Notes under the pieces: model-generated
Databases searched by the model: none
Told to the model about the DNA's origin: nothing
Seen by the model: only the letters and a program-made list of their open reading frames with translations
In this document: piece by piece, positions 1-4,322 of the stretch
How positions within the stretch are numbered: the stretch's first letter is position 1
How the letters are laid out: every line of letters starts with the position of its first letter
Assembly (NCBI GenBank): GCA_018715825.1
Contig: DVKU01000064.1
Coordinates: 1-5,296 of the forward strand
From: Candidatus Avacholeplasma faecigallinarum
GTDB taxonomy: Bacteria; Bacillota_I; Bacilli_A; Acholeplasmatales; Anaeroplasmataceae
Length of the DNA stretch: 5,296 nt
Reading direction: 5' to 3'
Position numbers and translations under genes: made by a program

Positions 1-1
1 G

Positions 2-106
2 TTATATAAAAATCGACACGTAGGTAAAGTCAAAAAAGTTATTCTCGATTTGTCTAAAGCGTGGTTTTTAATAATAATTATAAAAGGACAAACCCCTGAT
101 TTTTAA
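2..106 (+). other. Open reading-frame tail entering from the left edge, unassigned
   Basis: A plus-strand frame is open from the window edge to a TAA at 104-106, giving 34 residues that include KVKKVILDLSKAW. The sequence seen is too short to assign. The 'VILDLS' segment faintly recalls the first catalytic-aspartate strand of DDE transposases, but that is an impression and not a match. The frame ends inside the 87-121 hairpin, and its last third (IIIIKGQTPDF) is low complexity, so it may be a truncated gene remnant or simply non-coding DNA. The opposite strand is also open here, which is common in short A+T-rich DNA and lowers the weight of either frame. Confidence 0.15.
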
Positions 107-121
107 AAACAGGGGTTTGTC
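87..121 (-). terminator. Perfect 12-bp inverted repeat, possible minus-strand terminator
   Basis: GACAAACCCCTG at 87-98 is exactly complementary to CAGGGGTTTGTC at 110-121. The loop is A followed by TTTTTAAAAA, itself self-complementary. Read on the minus strand, the stem is followed by CCTTTTATAATTATTATT, a moderately U-rich tail, so it could be a backup terminator for the ABC ATPase gene. On the plus strand it is followed by CAACGG, with no U-tract. It could instead be a dispersed palindromic repeat. The stem itself is certain, but its function is not. Confidence 0.5.
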
Positions 122-130
122 AACGGTCTG

Positions 131-170
131 AGGCTGATTGTTTAATCAGCCTTATTATTTTGTTATTTTA
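131..170 (+). terminator. Likely plus-strand rho-independent terminator
   Basis: AGGCTGATT (131-139) and AATCAGCCT (144-152) form a 9-bp stem with a GTTT loop. The stem is followed on the plus strand by TTATTATTTTGTTATTTT. The T-rich tail is only on this side, so the structure suits a transcript coming from the left, from a gene beyond the window edge. The tail is interrupted by A and G residues, so efficiency may be moderate. Confidence 0.55.
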
Positions 171-179
171 AATGAATGT

Positions 180-225
180 AAAAAGAGCCCTAAAGTGAAT
201 CAATAGATTATCACCTTAAGAGCTC
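180..225 (-). terminator. Rho-independent terminator of the sugar ABC ATPase gene
   Basis: On the minus strand GAGCTCTTAAGGTGA (225 to 211) pairs with the strand between 198 and 185. There is one U-U mismatch, one G-U wobble and one bulged G, the loop is about 12 bases, and five Ts (184-180) follow. It lies about 50 bases past the ATPase stop codon, in the right orientation. The other side of the stem is also followed by an A/T-rich run, so it may work weakly in both directions. Confidence 0.65.
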
Positions 226-274
226 ATTTATTATCTTTTAAATATACCTATTATTAGATAATTAAACTTAAAAA

Positions 275-1381
275 TTACTTTATAATCAATTCTGTGTCAG
301 CATCAAATAAATGACAATGATTCATATCAAATACAAGTTTTAATGGTTGTCCTGGAGCTAAATCATCACGAGCTGAAACTGAAGCTATAATAGAATCACC
401 ATCAACTGAAGTATAGATATTTGTCTCGGCACCTAAAAGTTCAGAAATTTCAACAGTAATATCTACTACGGCATCAGGATAAGTTTCAATAATAACTGGG
501 TTATCTGAAATATCCTCTGGACGAATACCAAAAATAACCTCTCTATTTTCATAGCCTTGTTCTCTAGCAGCAGTTAATTTTCCCTCAGGAATTTTAATTG
601 TATAATTACCCTTAGAAGATACAAATGTTCCATTGTCTTTTAAAATACCATGTATAAAGTTCATTGGTGGTGTACCAATAAATCCTCCTACGAAAACGTT
701 AGCTGGAGAATCATAAATCTCTTTTGGTGTACCACATTGTTGAATTCGACCATCACGCATAACGACAATTCTATCAGCCATTGTCATAGCTTCAATTTGG
801 TCATGGGTTACATAAATTGTTGTACATCCTAAACGTTTATGAAGTTTAGTAAGCTCTCCACGCATTGTTACACGTAATTTAGCATCTAGGTTAGATAGAG
901 GCTCATCTAGTAAGAATACATTTGCATTTTGTACAATTGCACGTCCTAATGCAACACGTTGACATTGTCCACCTGATAATTGACGTGGATAACGATTTAA
1001 TAGACCTTCAAGGCCTAAAATTTTAGCTGCTTCTGCTACACGTGCAGCAATTTCTTGTCTTGGTAAACGACGTAATTGTAAACCAAAAGCCATATTATTA
1101 AATACTGTCATGTGTGGATATAGTGCATATGATTGGAATACCATCGCAATTCCACGATCCTTAGGGCTTACATTGTTCATTCTTTGATCATTGATAAAGA
1201 AATCTCCAGAAGAAATATCTTCCAAACCTGCTATCATACGTAAAGTAGTAGATTTACCACATCCAGATGGACCAACGAAAATTATGAATTCCTTATCATC
1301 AATATGTAAGTTGAAATCAAAAACAGCTTGGACTCCATTTGGGTAAACCTTATTAATATTTATTAAATCTAAAGTTGCCAT
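275..1381 (-). CDS. msmX: MsmX/UgpC-family carbohydrate ABC transporter ATPase
   Basis: This is the cytoplasmic ATPase that powers carbohydrate (CUT1-type) ABC importers. Its 368 residues are the normal full length for the MsmX/MsmK/UgpC/MalK group. Visible motifs in order are Walker A GPSGCGKST (37-45), Q-loop Gln83, signature LSGGQ (135-139), Walker B VFLLDEP (155-161, catalytic Glu160), D-loop SNLDAKLR (163-170) and switch His193 in VTHDQ. A TOBE/regulatory C-terminal domain (about 235-365) contains FGIRPEDI. All catalytic residues are present; Cys140 directly after LSGGQ, where Arg or Gln is usual, is a harmless-looking oddity. The ATG start is preceded by AGGAGG (1389-1394) with a 7-base spacer. 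No permease or binding-protein gene adjoins it, and terminators lie on both sides. This fits the known role of MsmX-type ATPases as a motor shared by several importers encoded elsewhere. The family is certain; the exact symbol (msmX, msmK or ugpC) is a convention, and the sugars carried cannot be read. Confidence 0.95.
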   Translation of the reverse strand: MATLDLININKVYPNGVQAVFDFNLHIDDKEFIIFVGPSGCGKSTTLRMIAGLEDISSGDFFINDQRMNNVSPKDRGIAMVFQSYALYPHMTVFNNMAFGLQLRRLPRQEIAARVAEAAKILGLEGLLNRYPRQLSGGQCQRVALGRAIVQNANVFLLDEPLSNLDAKLRVTMRGELTKLHKRLGCTTIYVTHDQIEAMTMADRIVVMRDGRIQQCGTPKEIYDSPANVFVGGFIGTPPMNFIHGILKDNGTFVSSKGNYTIKIPEGKLTAAREQGYENREVIFGIRPEDISDNPVIIETYPDAVVDITVEISELLGAETNIYTSVDGDSIIASVSARDDLAPGQPLKLVFDMNHCHLFDADTELIIK

Positions 1382-1408
1382 TTTACTTCCTCCTAATATT
1401 CTAAATTA

Positions 1409-1437
1409 ATTATATAAGAAAAAACGCTTTCTATCTA
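1409..1437 (-). promoter_or_regulatory. Candidate promoter of the ABC ATPase gene
   Basis: A perfect -10 hexamer TATAAT lies on the minus strand at 1414-1409, giving a leader of roughly 20 bases that contains AGGAGG before the ATG at 1381. At the standard 17-base spacing the -35 position reads TAGATA (1437-1432), a poor match. TTGCAC (1444-1439) matches better but would need a 24-base spacer. The gene lies behind a terminator, so it needs its own promoter, which supports the -10. The weak -35 suggests help from an activator, or that the true -35 is not recognised here. Confidence 0.5.
1419..1432. promoter_or_regulatory. Weak cre-like site (CcpA operator) overlapping the promoter
   Basis: On the plus strand AAAAAACGCTTTCT matches 12 of the 14 positions of the catabolite-responsive consensus TGWAARCGYTWNCW. 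It lacks only the leading TG. The site lies just upstream of the -10 of a sugar-transport ATPase gene, where catabolite control would make sense. However, the same bases form the foot of the upstream operon's terminator stem and its T-tract, which explains them without CcpA. No ccpA gene is in the window. Confidence 0.2.
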
Positions 1438-1462
1438 TGTGCAAAGTGCACAAAAAGAAAGC
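1419..1462 (-). terminator. Strong rho-independent terminator after the HD-domain gene
   Basis: On the minus strand GCTTTCT (1462-1456) pairs with AGAAAGC (1432-1426). Inside that stem TGTGCA (1452-1447) pairs perfectly with TGCACA (1443-1438) around a CTT loop. The stem is followed by G and six Ts (1424-1419). The hairpin begins only seven bases after the HD gene stop codon. It ends the RDD-regulator-HD operon and insulates it from the ATPase gene downstream. Confidence 0.8.
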
Positions 1463-1469
1463 ATTATTC

Positions 1470-1970
1470 TTATGGCCTATACATTAAATCATAAAGTTTT
1501 AAGCCGGATTTAGTTTTAAAAATTTTGTTGACACAATAATCGCGATTATAAGGCTTTAAACCTTCTTCATAAAAATTGACTAAAAAATCAGCTTCAACTA
1601 ATATTTGATAGTCTAGTTGCTTTATATCATTATAGGTATGATGGTGTCCTACTAAAAAGCAAATTCTTTCAATTGATTCCCTATCCAAATTACAATCTTC
1701 TAGAAGCTTCATAGCTTCATTAGGACCATATAGCTGCTGCAAATAGCCATTACAATAGCCGTGTTTTTTGGTAGCTTCTTTTATACCTATATCATGTACG
1801 AGAGCGCTACAACAACAAATCCATAATGTTTTTTCATCTACCTCTTCCATTTGACATATTAGCTTAGTTATAGTGTATACCTTTAAAAAATGTTGAATTC
1901 TTTTTGAGTCATTTTTATATAAATTAAGCATTTTAGTAGTAATTAATAACCAGTGCTTTTCAAAATCCAT
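1470..1970 (-). CDS. Small HD-domain protein with HDIG motif (putative phosphohydrolase)
   Basis: This is a 166-residue, probably soluble protein of the HD metal-dependent phosphohydrolase superfamily. Counting from the chosen start, the metal ligands appear as His27 (RIQHFLKV), the His59-Asp60 doublet inside HDIG (59-62), the His cluster GHHH (108-111) and Asp128 in EADFLVNF. The set is complete, so the protein should bind metal. Its substrate (a nucleotide, a cyclic dinucleotide or something else) cannot be told. The usual GYP extension of cyclic-di-GMP phosphodiesterases is not apparent. I chose the ATG at 1970 because GATGAGG lies a suitable distance upstream. An in-frame ATG at 1985 would add five residues but has AAAGG abutting it, with no spacer. 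The chosen start lies one base after the stop of the HTH regulator (TAA-T-ATG), so the two are translationally coupled. Three consecutive cysteines (52-54) just before the HD doublet are unusual. Confidence 0.85.
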   Translation of the reverse strand: MDFEKHWLLITTKMLNLYKNDSKRIQHFLKVYTITKLICQMEEVDEKTLWICCCSALVHDIGIKEATKKHGYCNGYLQQLYGPNEAMKLLEDCNLDRESIERICFLVGHHHTYNDIKQLDYQILVEADFLVNFYEEGLKPYNRDYCVNKIFKTKSGLKLYDLMYRP

Positions 1971-1971
1971 A

Positions 1972-2535
1972 TTAATAGACCTCATCCTTTAAAATTAAAC
2001 TATAAAGAATATATATATCTTTAAAGCAACGTAAATCAAAGCCAGTTAGCTCCTTAGCTTTATCCAATTTATAATTAATAGTATTTCTATGAATATACAA
2101 ATTTTTACTAGCCTTAGATACATTTAGATCATTTTCAGCAAAGCCTTTAATAAATTCCTTATCAATAGCACTTGATTGTAAGATCAAATCTAAAGCTTCC
2201 TTACCATTTATTTTATTTAAAGTTAAAAGTAGTGTCTCTTTAAATGAATGTATACCAATTGGCAAAATAGGAAATACCTTTTTGATTAAATTAATTTCTA
2301 ATTGTGCCTTATAGTTATCATAAAATGATAAATATGCACAAATATTTACCATTAGCTCATTACAAAACGATAATAATAAGCTTTTAATATCCTCCAAATT
2401 AGAATAAGAATGAAAAATTACAAAACTATCCCTATTTTCAATAATTTCTATATTATTGCCAATTAAAGCTTTCAGCATATCTATGAGCATATTTTTTTCC
2501 TTGAAATTATCTCTTATGATAATAAAACTATTCAT
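1972..2535 (-). CDS. Regulator with PucR/CdaR-type C-terminal helix-turn-helix
   Basis: This 187-residue protein has a C-terminal domain (about 128-184) that matches the PucR/CdaR C-terminal DNA-binding domain. It shows FAENDLNVSKASKNLYIHRN, then NTINYKLDKAKELTGFDLR, then an aliphatic final helix. The 'lyiHRNT..YKL' core with 'eLTGfDLr' is the hallmark of that family, whose members control purine, sugar-diacid and other catabolic genes. The first 125 residues match no sensor domain I recognise. They look like a small alpha/beta fold (FIIIRD, IEIIENRDSFVIF), perhaps a degenerate version of the GGDEF-like domain often found in full-length PucR/CdaR proteins. At under half the usual 350-500 residues, this is a short form. 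An SD-like CGAGG lies five bases before the ATG. The gene follows the RDD gene by 11 bases and precedes the HD gene by one base. Operon membership suggests local or autogenous control, but no operator is identifiable. Confidence 0.8.
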   Translation of the reverse strand: MNSFIIIRDNFKEKNMLIDMLKALIGNNIEIIENRDSFVIFHSYSNLEDIKSLLLSFCNELMVNICAYLSFYDNYKAQLEINLIKKVFPILPIGIHSFKETLLLTLNKINGKEALDLILQSSAIDKEFIKGFAENDLNVSKASKNLYIHRNTINYKLDKAKELTGFDLRCFKDIYILYSLILKDEVY

Positions 2536-2546
2536 AAAAACCTCGA

Positions 2547-3263
2547 TTACTTAATAATATAATCATCATCATTTGAATCTTCTTTATTCTGTTCATCATT
2601 TAAAGGAGTAAAATAGGTAAACTTATTTTCAGATTGATCATTATCATTATTTTTACTTTCATTAGCATCAATTATGTTATTAGGATCAAATTTATTGACT
2701 TTTATAACCTGATTTGTATTAACTAAGTAGCTACCACCAACATAATCAACTAAAGAACGTTTATCTATTAATATCAAAATAATAGTTGCAATAAAACCAC
2801 TAGTTCTAAACACAAAATAAAATAACCAAGTGCCTAAAATTTCTCTTTTAAATACTTTTCCTCTTGAAATACTACTAAAATCTTTGCTGACTACCTTAAC
2901 GTTCATAGCAAATCTACCAATTGTCTGTTTATCCCATAATATAGGTAATACACCCAAATATAAAATAATCATTATAAGTTGTGATATTAACACAATTGTA
3001 CTATTAATAGCCCAGATTTTTAAATATTGAATAACGGCCGTTGTTAATTGCGTTGTATCATAGTTCACACCTTGTATTAAGGAATTTAAATAAAGATACA
3101 TTTCATCATATATTCTCATTATAATATTATCAAGCGATGAAGTATCAAAATTAATAATTATAAAGATAATATCACTTAATATTATGCTCGCTATATAAAT
3201 AATTATCATATCTATAATAAACGCTAAAAATCTTTGCGATTTAGTTGCTAATGTCTTTTGCAA
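2547..3263 (-). CDS. RDD-family integral membrane protein
   Basis: This is a 238-residue membrane protein with the RDD pattern. RFLAFIIDMIIIY opens the first membrane segment (12-38, with Arg11 and Asp18). DKQTIGRFAMNVKVV (111-125) corresponds to the family's 'GqTpGKrl..i.V' loop after a second hydrophobic region (about 85-109). A third hydrophobic stretch (142-166) leads into DKRSLVDYVGGSYLV, the family's closing motif. RDD proteins are poorly understood, and some have been linked to ion or solute transport. Residues 188-238 form a hydrophilic, Asn/Asp/Glu-rich tail that is not part of the RDD core and is probably disordered. The start codon is TTG, supported by AAGAAGG eight bases upstream; the next Met (19) lies inside the first membrane segment and would delete Arg11. 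It is probably the first gene of an operon with the HTH regulator and the HD protein. The family call is firm and the function unknown. Confidence 0.85.
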   Translation of the reverse strand: MQKTLATKSQRFLAFIIDMIIIYIASIILSDIIFIIINFDTSSLDNIIMRIYDEMYLYLNSLIQGVNYDTTQLTTAVIQYLKIWAINSTIVLISQLIMIILYLGVLPILWDKQTIGRFAMNVKVVSKDFSSISRGKVFKREILGTWLFYFVFRTSGFIATIILILIDKRSLVDYVGGSYLVNTNQVIKVNKFDPNNIIDANESKNNDNDQSENKFTYFTPLNDEQNKEDSNDDDYIIK

Positions 3264-3291
3264 TTTTTACACCTTCTTTAAAGGTAATTTT

Positions 3292-3318
3292 ATCATAATT
3301 TTTTTAATAGTTAAACAA
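3292..3318 (-). promoter_or_regulatory. Weak candidate promoter ahead of the RDD operon
   Basis: In the 57-base gap after the ligase gene, the minus strand reads TTGTTT (3318-3313), then TATGAT (3297-3292) as a 5/6 match to the -10. The spacer is 15 bases, shorter than ideal; shifting the -10 to TGATAA gives 17 bases but a poorer hexamer. No terminator hairpin is seen in this gap, so the RDD operon may also receive read-through from murF-ddl. Such A/T-rich DNA yields promoter-like strings by chance. Confidence 0.3.
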
Positions 3319-3320
3319 TA

Positions 3321-4322
3321 TTATTTATAAATGTCGCTTTTTATTAAAAAATTACCCTTCTTATATAAACTAACCTTATTAGCAATGGCGTTATTAATAC
3401 ATCTATTAATAACAGAGTCAAAATCTTCAAACAAATACATCGCCAAGGCCCCTGGAATAATATTAACCTCATTTAAATAAATTGTATCATCTATTAAAAA
3501 GAAATCAATTCTTATTATTCCTTTAGCTTGCAATAATTCGTAGGCTTTTCTGCCAATAGTCTTAAATCTTTCCTTTAATCTTTCATCCTCAAGAGCTTGA
3601 TGCATAATCTTAAAGGAATCATTATATTTATTTGCAAAAGAAAAAATTTCATCTTTTTTTACTATTCTTTCTAACCTTGATTCACCATCTTCATATAATG
3701 CTAAATTGTATTCTACAATATTATCATAATAAGGCTGAATAATTACACTATTGCTAACTGTAAAAGCCTTTAAAATATTTTCTTGAAATTCATCTTTATT
3801 ATGGCAAACAAAAATACCTATTGATGAACCTCCCTTGGCCGGCTTTATAATGCAAGGAAAATCATCAAAATCCTTACCAGATAAATAATCATTATAAGTA
3901 TAGCTAACTGTTTTTATCATTAAAATTCCATTTTGACTTAAAAATTGATAGGTAACAAACTTATCTATTGCTATGCTACTTGCTAAAATGTCACTTCCCA
4001 CAAATGGAATCTTATAAAACCTACAAAGTGCGGCTGCTAACCCATCCTCACCATTTTCACCATGCATACACAAAATTATACAATCTATTTTTTTACGATT
4101 AATTTTAGAATCTTTAAAGCGCGCCTTTTTTAATTTTTTGATTTTATTATTTTTAAACTCCATAAATTCAACTTTAGAGGCATCATAAAGCTGATTATTA
4201 AAATCTATATATATCATTGTTACATTATGCTTATCTATAAGCTTTTTTCTTAAGCCATAAGCCGATACGATGGAAATCTCATGTTCAAGAGAATTTCCAC
4301 CAAATAAAATACCTAAATTCAC
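3321..4322 (-). CDS. ddl: ATP-grasp ligase of the D-alanine--D-alanine ligase family
   Basis: This 333-residue enzyme of the Ddl fold joins two D-amino acids using ATP in the cytoplasm, feeding the neighbouring MurF. The N-terminal domain shows LFGGNSLEHEIS (Glu13) and MHGENGEDG (86-94). The ATP-grasp part shows KPAKGGSSIG (160-169, Ser166), NKY (231-233), RIDFF (271-275) and NEVN (284-287). Against E. coli DdlB, Glu13, Ser166 and Tyr233 align with the triad Glu15, Ser150 and Tyr216, and Arg271, Glu285 and Asn287 also match key residues. The segment NIIPGALAMYLFEDF (287-301) differs from the usual 'NT.PGmT..S..P': the Thr, Ser and Pro are gone, and Tyr296 sits where DdlB has acceptor-contacting Ser281. 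It may be a Ddl paralogue with a changed second substrate. The start codon is GTG, overlapping the murF stop as GTGA, with AAAAGGGG about nine bases upstream. The family is certain; D-Ala-D-Ala as the product is likely but unproven. Confidence 0.88.
   Translation of the reverse strand: MNLGILFGGNSLEHEISIVSAYGLRKKLIDKHNVTMIYIDFNNQLYDASKVEFMEFKNNKIKKLKKARFKDSKINRKKIDCIILCMHGENGEDGLAAALCRFYKIPFVGSDILASSIAIDKFVTYQFLSQNGILMIKTVSYTYNDYLSGKDFDDFPCIIKPAKGGSSIGIFVCHNKDEFQENILKAFTVSNSVIIQPYYDNIVEYNLALYEDGESRLERIVKKDEIFSFANKYNDSFKIMHQALEDERLKERFKTIGRKAYELLQAKGIIRIDFFLIDDTIYLNEVNIIPGALAMYLFEDFDSVINRCINNAIANKVSLYKKGNFLIKSDIYK

Noticed and set aside
1..274. Small RNA or tRNA gene in the left-hand gap
   Set aside because: No cloverleaf, TTC-type arm or CCA end is visible. 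The hairpins are simple stems that read best as terminators.
650..832. A 60-codon open frame on the plus strand opposite the ABC ATPase gene
   Set aside because: It is antisense to well-conserved ATPase sequence, shows no ribosome-binding site that I can see, and is rich in Cys, Trp, Asn and Ser, as expected from a shadow frame.
1971..1985. Start of the HD gene at the ATG at 1985, overlapping the regulator gene
   Set aside because: AAAGG directly abuts that ATG, leaving no spacer. The ATG at 1970 has GATGAGG at a workable distance and sits one base past the regulator's stop.
2830..3030. A 66-codon open frame on the plus strand opposite the RDD gene
   Set aside because: It is the complement of membrane-segment codons, which gives a hydrophobic-looking shadow. 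The minus-strand RDD motifs explain the region.
3321..4322. VanA/VanC-type resistance ligase
   Set aside because: The Lys-Tyr pair (232-233) of the D-Ala-D-Ala type omega loop is present, and no vanH, vanX, vanT or vanS/vanR-like gene is in view. Altered specificity stays open as a finding, but a resistance call is not supported.
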